Numbered from the stretch's first letter, positions 1 through 6,860 are shown. The stretch: 12,818 bases of DNA from Acidimicrobiia bacterium (GCA_030425785.1 JAUHYJ010000038.1:1-12818), one strand, 5' to 3'. Numbers and translations are program-made. The notes: generated by a model from the letters alone, not told the origin.

Positions 1-29
1 TCGAGGTCGTCGTACTCGTCGATCGGCAT
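1..29 (-). CDS. 5' end of an unidentified gene, cut by the window edge
   Basis: Only the first nine full codons are visible (MPIDEYDDL). An ATG whose first base is at 29 is preceded by GGAGG at 36-40 with a 6-nt spacer, a good Shine-Dalgarno site. It starts 13 nt after the stop of the SDR gene on the same strand, so it is very likely the next gene of the same operon. The acidic start is too short to assign a family. It could be the missing nucleotide-binding partner of the phosphohistidine protein two genes upstream, but nothing visible supports that over any other function. Confidence 0.6.
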
Positions 30-42
30 CGTCAGCCTCCGT

Positions 43-711
43 TCAGTAGGGGAACAGGCCGCCGTTGACCAGCGTCGTCTGTCCGGACACGAACGCCGAG
101 TCGTCCGAGAACAGCCAGCAGAACGTGCCGGCCAGGTCGTCGGCCTCGAGCACCCGTCCGAGCGGGATCCGGCTGGCGTCGTACGTGCCGAGCGACTCGG
201 ACCCTGGCGTGTAGGCGAATCCGGGTGCGACGCAGTTGACCCGGATCCCCCGGCGTCCGAGCTCGGTCGCGAGCGAGCGCGTCATCGAGATGACGGCGCC
301 CTTCGACGCGGTGTAGTGCGAGAACCCCGGCGAGCCGTTGAACGCGGTCTGCGAGGCGATGTTGACGATGCTGCCCTGCTCCCCCATGTGCCGCACGGCA
401 GCGCGGCAGCACAGGAAGGTGCCCTTGACGTTGACGGCCATCACCCGGTCGAACTCGTCGAGCGGGATGTCCTCCAGGTCGCGGCGCGGCACGAGCGCAC
501 CAGCGTTGTTGAGCAGACCGGTGATCGGGCCGATCTCGTCGAACACCGCGTCGACCCGGTCGACGTCGGTGACGTCGCAGATGTGGTCGACGTCGCCGGC
601 GATGTCGAGCGTGATGACCTCGGCCCCGCGTTCACGCATCGCCTCGGCCGCCGTCGCCCCGATGCCGCGGCCACCGCCGGTGACCACGATCCGCTTCCCC
701 TCGAGTTGCAT
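43..711 (-). CDS. SDR-family NAD(P)-dependent oxidoreductase
   Basis: A classical short-chain dehydrogenase/reductase of 222 aa, somewhat shorter than the usual ~250. The Rossmann glycine motif TGGGRGIG is at residues 11-18, and D36 at the end of strand beta-2 suggests NAD(H) preference. NNAG is at 68-71, and the catalytic tetrad reads N94, S120, Y133 and K137. A PG motif follows, and the C-terminus ends in a typical VNGG segment. The ATG at 711 has GGAGG 8 nt upstream. The gene lies 36 nt after the phosphohistidine protein gene and 13 nt before the next gene, so it is mid-operon. The substrate is unknown: the family oxidises alcohols or reduces ketones across many pathways, and the short segment between the PG motif and the last helix gives no specificity clue. 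Confidence 0.93.
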   Translation of the reverse strand: MQLEGKRIVVTGGGRGIGATAAEAMRERGAEVITLDIAGDVDHICDVTDVDRVDAVFDEIGPITGLLNNAGALVPRRDLEDIPLDEFDRVMAVNVKGTFLCCRAAVRHMGEQGSIVNIASQTAFNGSPGFSHYTASKGAVISMTRSLATELGRRGIRVNCVAPGFAYTPGSESLGTYDASRIPLGRVLEADDLAGTFCWLFSDDSAFVSGQTTLVNGGLFPY

Positions 712-747
712 GGGGTCAGCCTCCCACGGTCGATGTCGACGGGTCGC

Positions 748-2472
748 CTACTCGGTCGCCCTCTCGAGAATGGACACGGTGCCCTTTGAGCCGTCGACGC
801 GGAGCAGATCACCCGTCTTGATGCGCATGGTCGCCACCGACGTGCCGACGACGCAGGGGATGCCGTACTCGCGCGACACCGTCGCGGCGTGGGTGAGCGA
901 GCCGCCGCCGTCGCAGACACACGCGCCGATGATGGCGAACGCCGGCGTCCAGTTCGGCGAGGTCGCCTCGGTGACGAGGATCTCGCCGTCCTCGAGCTCG
1001 AACAGCTCCATCGCCGACAGCATCACCCTGGCACGCCCCTCGTACACACCGGCCGACGCCGGGAACCCGGTCAGCTCGGTGACGTGGGCATCGGCCTTGA
1101 GCCCCTCGAAGTAGTGGCTGTGCATTCCGAAGATCTCGATCAGGACCGGGTCCTCGACCTTCTCGGGCACGGTGCCGACGACCTTGGGGACCTCCTGGCG
1201 CTTCTCCTGGTAACTGTCGTAGTAGGCGGCGCGCTCGTCGATCATCGAGCCGAAGTCGCTCAGTTGCTTGCGGCCGGCGCATACGTCCATCAGCTCGTCG
1301 AAGAACATGAACGTGGCGCCGTCGAGCCGCTCAATGCCGAGTTCGCGTCCGATCGCCAGCGCACCGTCGCGCATCGGGATCGAGGCGCGCAGGTCGATGT
1401 AGTAGTTGTGCTCCTCGTTCCACCAGGCGAAGTTCGCGACCGAGCAGATGCCGAGCAGCTCGTTGAAGGCACCGAGCGCATCACCCGACAGCTGCGAACG
1501 GGATTCCTCGATCACCTGGTCGCGTTCTTCGATGGCGTGCTGCAGATGGGCGTCGAAATCGTGGCGCTCACCCGACTCGATGAAGTTCTTCAGCTGACCG
1601 AGCGGCGACGTGTTGTCCTCGATCCAGGACGGGATGTTGATGTCGGAGATGCCCTCCGTGCGATGCCCGTAGACCTGCAGGAAGTCGTCGAACTTGGTGA
1701 GCCACACGCTCGCGTTGCCGCCGGCGTCGGCCAACGCCTGGCGGATGTTCGGTGCCTCGTTCGCCTCGAAGACGCCGGTGATCTCGAGCCGCCGGGCCTC
1801 GTCGACGAGGTTCCACATCTCGCGGTCGGTCTCGGTGATCTTGTGCTCGCGACCCTGCAGCATCTTGGCGATGTTGGCCGGGTCGATCCCGTTCTCGGCG
1901 CAGACGCCATAGAGCTGCAGGTAGATCGCGAGCAGGGGGTACATGTGCTCGAAGTGGATCTCCCACGCGCGCTGCTGGAAGCGGTGCGCATCGCGCATGT
2001 ACTGGCCGAGCTCGGCCAGCGACTTGCCGGCGAAGTCGTAGCTCTCGAAGTGCGACAGCCCGAGATCGAGCTCCCACTTGTGCTCCTCCCAGAGCGCCTC
2101 GAAGTTCCCGAGGAACTTGGGCATGTTCTTCTCGATGCGGGCACCGCGGTAGCCGAGCTCCCACTCGGAGGTGATCGGAACCTCCCCCTCGTACAGGAAC
2201 GGGCCGCCCATGCGCTGGGTCAGGCCACCGGCGGGCGGCAGCGGCAGCTGATGAGCGGCCAGCTGGGTGCCCCACGCGGCGTCGTGGACGAACATCATGC
2301 CGAGCGGCGAGAACCCTCGCGGCCAGTGGAAGTCGACGAACCAGAAGCTCTCCTCGTCCTCCTTGGTGAACGGGCGCGACTTCATGCGCAACCAGTGGTT
2401 GTCGAGGTTCTCGGGCTTCCACCCGGGATACCACCCGTCCAACAGGGAATCGACGGATACGACTTCGGACAT
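748..2472 (-). CDS. PEP-utilizing enzyme, mobile-domain (phosphohistidine) protein without ATP-grasp domain
   Basis: 574 aa from the ATG at 2472. I prefer it to the in-frame ATG at 2496 because GGGGGAA (2476-2482) sits just ahead of it and a -10-like TAAGTT lies at 2512-2517. The C-terminal ~105 residues (about 467-574) are a PEP-utilizer mobile domain. SPNWTP is followed by GGGSLTHAATVSREYGIP, with H528 in the position of the phosphorylated histidine of PEP synthase, pyruvate phosphate dikinase and rifampicin phosphotransferase. The N-terminal ~460 residues are Trp-rich and mostly helical, and carry an FHWPRGFSPLG stretch resembling the substrate-domain motif of that superfamily. The ATP-grasp (PPDK_N) domain is absent, so the protein resembles the PpsA-type subunit of phenylphosphate synthase, which needs a separate nucleotide-binding partner. 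That role is an inference. It is the first gene of a run with an SDR. Confidence 0.85.
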   Translation of the reverse strand: MSEVVSVDSLLDGWYPGWKPENLDNHWLRMKSRPFTKEDEESFWFVDFHWPRGFSPLGMMFVHDAAWGTQLAAHQLPLPPAGGLTQRMGGPFLYEGEVPITSEWELGYRGARIEKNMPKFLGNFEALWEEHKWELDLGLSHFESYDFAGKSLAELGQYMRDAHRFQQRAWEIHFEHMYPLLAIYLQLYGVCAENGIDPANIAKMLQGREHKITETDREMWNLVDEARRLEITGVFEANEAPNIRQALADAGGNASVWLTKFDDFLQVYGHRTEGISDINIPSWIEDNTSPLGQLKNFIESGERHDFDAHLQHAIEERDQVIEESRSQLSGDALGAFNELLGICSVANFAWWNEEHNYYIDLRASIPMRDGALAIGRELGIERLDGATFMFFDELMDVCAGRKQLSDFGSMIDERAAYYDSYQEKRQEVPKVVGTVPEKVEDPVLIEIFGMHSHYFEGLKADAHVTELTGFPASAGVYEGRARVMLSAMELFELEDGEILVTEATSPNWTPAFAIIGACVCDGGGSLTHAATVSREYGIPCVVGTSVATMRIKTGDLLRVDGSKGTVSILERATE

Positions 2473-2511
2473 GGCTTCCCCCAAGGAGCTCGTCATGGAC
2501 GTGACGGCGAG

Positions 2512-2517
2512 AACTTA
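2512..2517 (-). promoter_or_regulatory. Putative -10 element (TAAGTT) for the phosphohistidine protein operon
   Basis: On the minus strand TAAGTT fits the actinobacterial TANNNT -10 consensus. It predicts transcription from about 2505, giving a ~33-nt leader that contains the GGGGGAA site before the ATG at 2472. No convincing -35 is seen. A perfect 8-bp palindrome, GTCATGAC (2518-2525), abuts it and could be an operator half, though 8 bp is weak evidence. Confidence 0.4.
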
Positions 2518-2542
2518 GTCATGACCCGTACCGCTCGGCGGA

Positions 2543-2569
2543 CCGGCGTCCCGATCGGCGGGACACCGG
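2543..2569 (-). terminator. Putative hairpin terminator after the IMPase-family gene
   Basis: Arms 2543-2552 and 2560-2569 pair over ten positions with one C-A mismatch (2547/2565) and a 7-nt loop. The hairpin lies about 21 nt past the stop codon at 2591 and before the putative promoter of the next gene. There is no T-tract, as is common for actinobacterial terminators. Its placement, separating the two transcription units, is the main support. Confidence 0.45.
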
Positions 2570-2590
2570 CCGCTCGAGCGCGTCGACCCG

Positions 2591-3400
2591 TCAGCCGCGA
2601 TCGGTGCGCTGGATCAGATCGAACAGGCCGTCGTGGATCGACCCGTTGGTGGCGAGCACGTTGGCGACGCCGCGGCCGAGGTTGACCGGTCCGCCGTCGA
2701 GGTCCTCGCACCGACCGCCGGCCTCGTGGATCATCAGTGAGCCGGCGGCGACGTCCCAGGCATACGTCGCGTCGCGCTCGAAGAAGGCGTCGATGCGCCC
2801 GGCGGCGACGTACGCGAGACAGAGCGCCGGGCACCCGAGCATGCGCGGACCCCGAGCGTGCAGATGCAAGGCCTCGATCCGGCGCGCGTGGGCGGTGATC
2901 TGGGCCGGGTCGTCCGACTGGAGGCCGGTCGTGATGAGCGACCGGTCGAGCCGGTCGTTGTCGCTGACCGCCAGCCGACGGTCACCGAGCCATGCACCGC
3001 CGCCTCGCGTGACGGTGAAGCACTCGTCGCGGAACGGTTCGACGATCGCGCCGGCGACGACACCGTCGGCGTCGCGCACGGCGACCGACACGCATGCGAA
3101 CGGGATGCCGCTCGCGTAGTTCGACGTGCCGTCGAGCGGGTCGACGATCCAGGTGAACGACCCGTCGCCGCCACCGCCGTCACCCTCCTCTCCCATGATC
3201 ACGTGATCGGGGTACGCATCGGAGATCACGGCGAACACGCGCCGCTGCGACTCGAGGTCGACCTCGGTCACGATCGACGATCGTTCGCTCTTCATGTGCA
3301 CCGCGGTGGCGCGCGTCAGGCCCTCGACGAGCACCTCGCGCCCGGCCATCGCTGCGGCCACGCACACCTCGAGCAACTGGTCGGACGTCGGCGTCGACAT
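2591..3400 (-). CDS. Inositol monophosphatase (IMPase) family phosphatase
   Basis: 269 aa, a normal length for the Mg2+-dependent IMPase/FBPase/histidinol-phosphatase superfamily. Metal-binding motifs are intact: E71 in GEEG, D87 and D90 in the DPLDGTSNY motif, and D216 in the WDVAAG motif. D48 lies in the TEVD segment. The substrate is a phosphate monoester, probably a sugar or polyol phosphate; inositol-1-phosphate (phosphatidylinositol synthesis) and histidinol phosphate are both possible. The frame stays open upstream, but MSTPTSDQ is the right place for the family N-terminus, and a TACGGT -10 element 7 nt ahead of this ATG suggests a leaderless transcript. It is divergent from the small membrane protein gene and is followed by its own putative terminator. 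Confidence 0.92.
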   Translation of the reverse strand: MSTPTSDQLLEVCVAAAMAGREVLVEGLTRATAVHMKSERSSIVTEVDLESQRRVFAVISDAYPDHVIMGEEGDGGGGDGSFTWIVDPLDGTSNYASGIPFACVSVAVRDADGVVAGAIVEPFRDECFTVTRGGGAWLGDRRLAVSDNDRLDRSLITTGLQSDDPAQITAHARRIEALHLHARGPRMLGCPALCLAYVAAGRIDAFFERDATYAWDVAAGSLMIHEAGGRCEDLDGGPVNLGRGVANVLATNGSIHDGLFDLIQRTDRG

Positions 3401-3407
3401 GGTGCGG

Positions 3408-3413
3408 ACCGTA
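3408..3413 (-). promoter_or_regulatory. -10 element (TACGGT) for a leaderless IMPase-family transcript
   Basis: TACGGT on the minus strand matches TANNNT and sits 7 nt before the ATG at 3400, so transcription would begin at or next to the A of the start codon. No Shine-Dalgarno sequence is present, which fits leaderless translation. Confidence 0.5.
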
Positions 3414-3527
3414 GACCGATCGCGCCGGCGCGAGGCGAACGGCTCGCCGCGACCGGCGAACGTCGCGAACCTGCGCGTGGTTTGGTCGCTCAGCGGCGGG
3501 GGAACAGGAGGGCCACCCGGTCGCACG

Positions 3528-3575
3528 ACCAGGACCACGACCACGACCAGAACCACAACCAGAACCCCAACGACC
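3528..3575 (+). repeat. Degenerate hexamer array (ACCASR-like) in the leader of the small membrane protein gene
   Basis: Eight consecutive 6-nt units read ACCAGG, ACCACG, ACCACG, ACCAGA, ACCACA, ACCAGA, ACCCCA, ACGACC. The array is part of a 60-nt stretch (3522-3581) with no T on the plus strand. It ends 38 nt before the ATG of the downstream gene, so it is probably transcribed as a C/A-rich, unstructured 5' leader. The opposite strand reads as a poly-valine-like stretch, which is an artefact of the repeat and not part of the IMPase gene. Confidence 0.75.
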
Positions 3576-3576
3576 A

Positions 3577-3604
3577 CCCGCTCAGGCGGGCCAGAACCAA
3601 GGAG
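3577..3604 (+). promoter_or_regulatory. Small hairpin plus Shine-Dalgarno ahead of the small membrane protein gene
   Basis: CCCGC (3577-3581) and GCGGG (3586-3590) form a perfect 5-bp stem with a TCAG loop. The Shine-Dalgarno AAGGAG follows at 3599-3604, 9 nt before the ATG at 3614. The hairpin stops 8 nt short of AAGGAG and does not hide it. It may insulate the ribosome site from the unstructured repeat leader upstream. Any regulatory role is inferred. Confidence 0.5.
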
Positions 3605-3613
3605 CCCATCCAC

Positions 3614-3862
3614 ATGCTTGCCGTCTTCGGAATCATCCTCATCGTCGCCGGTGCGATCGCCGCTTTCGCCGTCGACGCCGCTGTCGAGGGCGTCGACCTG
3701 CAGACGCTCGGCTACATCCTCATGGCCGGCGGTGGCCTCGCGTTGCTCGCTGCCGCCATCAAGGGCGCCGGCTTCATGTCGATGGGCAACACCAAGATGC
3801 ACACCGAGCGCCACATGAGCGAGGACGGTCGCCACTACGTCGAGGAGACCGAGACCGCCTGA
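3614..3862 (+). CDS. DUF6458-type small membrane protein
   Basis: 82 aa. Two hydrophobic helices (about residues 2-20 and 31-53) are separated by a short acidic DAAVEGVDLQ loop. A polar C-terminal tail rich in His, Met and Glu follows (about 55-82). The pattern of a first helix ending in AFAVD, a GVDL turn and then GYILM is what I recognise as the actinobacterial DUF6458 family, whose function is unknown. The start is fixed by AAGGAG 9 nt upstream; the open frame that runs in from the left is antisense to the IMPase-family gene and is not coding. The gene is monocistronic, divergent from the phosphatase gene, and closed by a strong hairpin. The T-free repeat leader is unusual. Confidence 0.85.
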   Translation: MLAVFGIILIVAGAIAAFAVDAAVEGVDLQTLGYILMAGGGLALLAAAIKGAGFMSMGNTKMHTERHMSEDGRHYVEETETA

Positions 3863-3914
3863 TCGGCCTCCTCGACCAGCACCCCCACGCCTCGCCGACG
3901 ACGTCGGGGCACCC

Positions 3915-3946
3915 ACACGAGGACCGGGTTCGCCCGGTCCTCGTGT
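3915..3946. terminator. Bidirectional hairpin terminator between convergent genes
   Basis: A perfect 14-bp inverted repeat (3915-3928 with 3933-3946) closes on a TTCG tetraloop. It lies 52 nt after the stop of the small membrane protein gene and 6 nt beyond the stop of the convergent HAD gene. No T-run follows on either side. With its position between converging units it should terminate both transcripts. Confidence 0.85.
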
Positions 3947-3952
3947 CGCGTC

Positions 3953-4576
3953 TCAGCCCGCCAAGGCGACCCGGGCGCGTGCGAGCGACGCGGCCGGGTC
4001 GGTGACGTCGAACCAGATCGCGACCAGGCCGGCTTCCCGCCCGGCGTCGGCCTTGTCGACATGGTCGTCGACGTAGACGATCTCACCCGGGTCGACGCCC
4101 ATCGCCTCGATCCCCAATCGGTAGGCCCGGGGATCGGGCTTGAGATGACCGGTGTGGGACAGGTCGACGAGCGGGTCGAAGCGCCGGAGCACGCTGATCG
4201 GTGCCTGCCATTCGACGGGGTGGAAGGCGGTCAGGTCGTTGGTCAGCAACCCGACCCGGCGGCCGGCGGCGAGCACCTCGTCGACGAGCGCCACCGACTC
4301 GGGCCGCGTCAGATGATCGCCACTCGGCTCGTAGAAGTGCGCCATGTAGCCCGGCACGTCGAGGTCGAACCGGGCGGCTTCCTGCGCCCAGTAGTCGCGT
4401 TCGGAGATCGTGCCGTCGAGCCGACGACACCACCGGTCGTCGGCGGCGTCGAACGGACCGCCCGAGAGCTCATCGACGTCGACACCCATCGAGGCCGCCG
4501 CGCGGTCGCGTAGCTCGAACGGCGAATACAGCACCGGGCCGCCGAAGTCGAACAGCAGGTGCCGGCCGATGGTCAC
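3953..4576 (-). CDS. HAD-superfamily (subfamily IA) hydrolase
   Basis: 207 aa from a GTG at 4576. Motif I is LLFDFGGPV with nucleophile D10; the second Asp of the usual DxD is replaced by G12, as in the DFGG branch that includes the epoxide-hydrolase N-terminal phosphatases. Motif II is LLTND (T112), motif III is K146 in HLKPDP, and motif IV is VYVDD (D170, D171). A helical cap lies between motifs I and II. The GTG overlaps the TGA of the molybdenum hydroxylase gene by 4 nt (GTGA), so the two are translationally coupled. It probably hydrolyses a small phosphate or halide-like substrate connected with the upstream enzyme, but the loss of the second Asp makes ordinary phosphatase activity uncertain. 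The stop codon lies 6 nt from the shared terminator. Confidence 0.9.
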   Translation of the reverse strand: MTIGRHLLFDFGGPVLYSPFELRDRAAASMGVDVDELSGGPFDAADDRWCRRLDGTISERDYWAQEAARFDLDVPGYMAHFYEPSGDHLTRPESVALVDEVLAAGRRVGLLTNDLTAFHPVEWQAPISVLRRFDPLVDLSHTGHLKPDPRAYRLGIEAMGVDPGEIVYVDDHVDKADAGREAGLVAIWFDVTDPAASLARARVALAG

Positions 4577-6819
4577 CGGATCGCCGCCCACATTCGCTCG
4601 GGGGTCACCGGCATCGTCAGGTGTCGCACCCCGAGGTGCGACACCGCGTCGACCAGTGCGTTGTAGACCGACGGGATCGCGCCGATCGTGCCCGACTCGC
4701 CGACGCCCTTGGCGCCGAGCTCGTTCACCCACGTGGGCGTCTCCATCGGCACGAGCTCGAACGACGGCAGCTCGGCCGCGGAGATCACGGCGTACTCCGC
4801 GAAGTTCGTCGTCTTCGGGTTGCCGTCCTCGTCGACGATGATCTCCTCGAGCATCGCCTGGGCGACGCCCTGAGCGATGCCGCCGTGCACCTGCCCTTCG
4901 GCGATCAGTGGATTGACCAGGGTGCCGGCGTCGTCACAGGCGATCAGACGCCGGAGACGGGAGTGCCCGGTACCGGTGTCGACCTCGACCACGGCGACGT
5001 GGGTCCCGAACGGGAAGGTCGGCATCGGCGCCTCGAAGTCGTGGTCGCCGGCGAGCGGATCCCCGTCTGCCGCGATGTCGGCCCAGGTGACCGTCCGCAC
5101 CGGTGTCCCGGCGACGTGGAACGCGCCGGTGTCGGCGTCGAGCACGACGTCGTCGACGGCGGCTTCGAGCAGTCCGGCCGCCCGGTCCCGAGCCGCGTCG
5201 ATCAGCTTCGTCGACGCGGCGGCGATCGCCGATCCGCCGAGCTGTACCGAACGTGACCCGACGGTCAGACCGCCGGAACGGACCTGGTCGGTGTCGCCGT
5301 GGATCACGGTGATCCGCTCGATCGGCACGCCAGTGCGGTCGGCGACGATCATCGCCCACGTGGTCACGTGGCCCTGACCGTACGGGGTCGCGCCCGTCCG
5401 CACGATCAGCGAGCCGTCGGCCTGCAGCTCGACCGCGCCGAACTCGCTCCCGCCGACGCCGGAGGTGATCTCGACGTAGGTGGCGACGCCGATGCCGATC
5501 TGCACCTCGTCGCCGGCGTCGCGACGGCGTTGCTGCTCGGCGCGCAGCTCGTCGTAGCCGGCCGCCTCCAGAGCGAGGTCGAGCGAGCGTTCGTAGTCGC
5601 CGACGTCGTACGGGGTGCCGATGCCGGTGGTGATCGCCTGGTCGAAGGGCGCCAGGAGGTTGCGCCGCCGGACCTCGACCGGGTCGAGCCCGATCTCGGC
5701 CGCGAACCGGTCGACCATCCGCTCGATTGCGACCGCCGCCTCGGGGCGACCGGCGCCGCGGTAGGCGGTCACCGACGGCAGGTTGGTGACCCACGACGTC
5801 CCGGTGAAGCCGACGTTGTCGATGTCGTAGCAGCCGCACAGCATCCGCATCGTCATGCCGTGCAGGACCGAACCGGTCATCGGGTAGGCGCCCGCGTCCT
5901 GGAACACGTCGAGCTGATACGCGGTGATGCGGCCGTCACGCGTCCCGCCGAGACGGGCGTACTGGACCTGGCCACGACCCTGCGGCATCGACAGGAAGTT
6001 CTCGCTGCGGGTCTCGGCCCAACGCACCGGACGGCCGAGCTCGCGCGCGTAGAACCCGAGCGCCGCCTCGTCCGGATACGTGCGCGACTTCACCCCGAAG
6101 CCGCCGCCCATGTCGGGCACGACGACGCGGACCTGATCGGGCGACAGGTCGTAGAGGGCGCAGAGCAGGGCCCGGGTCGGATGCGCGCCCTGGCAGGCCG
6201 AGTAGTGCTCGAGCCGGCCGTCGTCGGTCCAGCGGGCGACACCGACCCGAGCCTCCATCGGGGCCCCCGACAGGCGCTGGTTCACGATGCGTTCCTCGAC
6301 CACGACCTCGCAGTTCGCGAACTCGGCCCGCTGCGGCGACTCGATCTTCATGACGGCGTTGGACCCGGCGTCGGGGAACAGCAGCGTCTCGTCGGTCGCC
6401 GCCGACTCGGGGTCGAGCACCACGGGCAGCGGCTCGTAGTCGACGAGGACGAGGTCGACCGCGTCCATCGCGACGCCGGCCGTCTCGGCGACGACCGCAC
6501 ACACGGCCTGGCCGACGAACCGCACCCGATCGGCAGCCAGGATCACCTGCGACATGGCCTCGGGCATCCCGGGCCGGGCCGCGGGGATCGGTGCCACCCG
6601 GCCCTCCAGGTCGGCGGCGGTGAAGATTCGCAGGACGCCCGGCAGCGCCAGCGCGTCGTCGAGATCGATCGACTCGATCGTCGCGTGTGCGAACGGCGAG
6701 CGGACGTACGCCACGTGCGCCTCGCCGTCGAAGTGGATGTCGTCGACGTACCGGCCACCGGTCGTGAGGAAGCGCGGGTCCTCGACCCGTGCCACCCGGT
6801 TCCCGAGAATGCTGCCCAT
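4573..6819 (-). CDS. Xanthine dehydrogenase/CoxL-type molybdopterin-binding large subunit
   Basis: 748 aa, the normal size for the large subunit of molybdenum hydroxylases. An N-terminal a/b hammerhead domain (about 1-135) begins GSILGNRVARVEDPRF. Next come MGGGFGVKS (237-245), active-site loop AYRGAGR (352-358), and C-terminal GAKGVGESG with the catalytic Glu at about 708. AYRGAGR is the signature of form II CoxL and many other hydroxylases; true CO dehydrogenase (form I) has AYXCSFR. CO oxidation is therefore unlikely, and hydroxylation of an aromatic, N-heterocycle or aldehyde is more plausible. The ATG at 6819 has GAAGGA about 10 nt upstream; the open frame beyond it is not coding. No 2Fe-2S or FAD subunit gene lies nearby. 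It is coupled to the HAD gene and divergent from the RraA-RidA pair. Confidence 0.93.
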   Translation of the reverse strand: MGSILGNRVARVEDPRFLTTGGRYVDDIHFDGEAHVAYVRSPFAHATIESIDLDDALALPGVLRIFTAADLEGRVAPIPAARPGMPEAMSQVILAADRVRFVGQAVCAVVAETAGVAMDAVDLVLVDYEPLPVVLDPESAATDETLLFPDAGSNAVMKIESPQRAEFANCEVVVEERIVNQRLSGAPMEARVGVARWTDDGRLEHYSACQGAHPTRALLCALYDLSPDQVRVVVPDMGGGFGVKSRTYPDEAALGFYARELGRPVRWAETRSENFLSMPQGRGQVQYARLGGTRDGRITAYQLDVFQDAGAYPMTGSVLHGMTMRMLCGCYDIDNVGFTGTSWVTNLPSVTAYRGAGRPEAAVAIERMVDRFAAEIGLDPVEVRRRNLLAPFDQAITTGIGTPYDVGDYERSLDLALEAAGYDELRAEQQRRRDAGDEVQIGIGVATYVEITSGVGGSEFGAVELQADGSLIVRTGATPYGQGHVTTWAMIVADRTGVPIERITVIHGDTDQVRSGGLTVGSRSVQLGGSAIAAASTKLIDAARDRAAGLLEAAVDDVVLDADTGAFHVAGTPVRTVTWADIAADGDPLAGDHDFEAPMPTFPFGTHVAVVEVDTGTGHSRLRRLIACDDAGTLVNPLIAEGQVHGGIAQGVAQAMLEEIIVDEDGNPKTTNFAEYAVISAAELPSFELVPMETPTWVNELGAKGVGESGTIGAIPSVYNALVDAVSHLGVRHLTMPVTPERMWAAIR

Positions 6820-6854
6820 ACGGTTCGGATCCTTCCATGTCGCGCTCGTGCGCC

Positions 6855-6860
6855 TACGGT
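6855..6860 (+). promoter_or_regulatory. Putative -10 element (TACGGT) for the RraA-RidA pair
   Basis: TACGGT on the plus strand lies in the 106-nt divergent gap and predicts a start near 6867, with a ~59-nt leader containing AGGAAGGG (6905-6912) ahead of the ATG at 6926. The same TAC[C/G]GT hexamer precedes three other genes of this window. No clear -35 is visible. Confidence 0.35.

Noticed and set aside
29..725. GGAGGCTGAC repeated before two successive genes (at 31-40 and near 716-725)
   Set aside because: Two good Shine-Dalgarno sites in a GC-rich genome easily share a 10-mer; not evidence for a functional repeat.
889..2685. 598-codon open frame opposite the phosphohistidine protein gene
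   Set aside because: Shadow frame caused by GC-rich third positions; the opposite strand has a clear catalytic domain.
3401..3916. N-terminal extension of the IMPase-family gene with a poly-valine, membrane-like segment
   Set aside because: The valine run is the antisense reading of the hexamer repeat, and the extension overlaps the small membrane protein gene. The family N-terminus and a -10 element place the start at 3400.
4573..6819. Aerobic carbon monoxide dehydrogenase (form I CoxL)
   Set aside because: The active-site loop is AYRGAGR, not AYXCSFR, and the CoxM, CoxS and accessory genes are missing.
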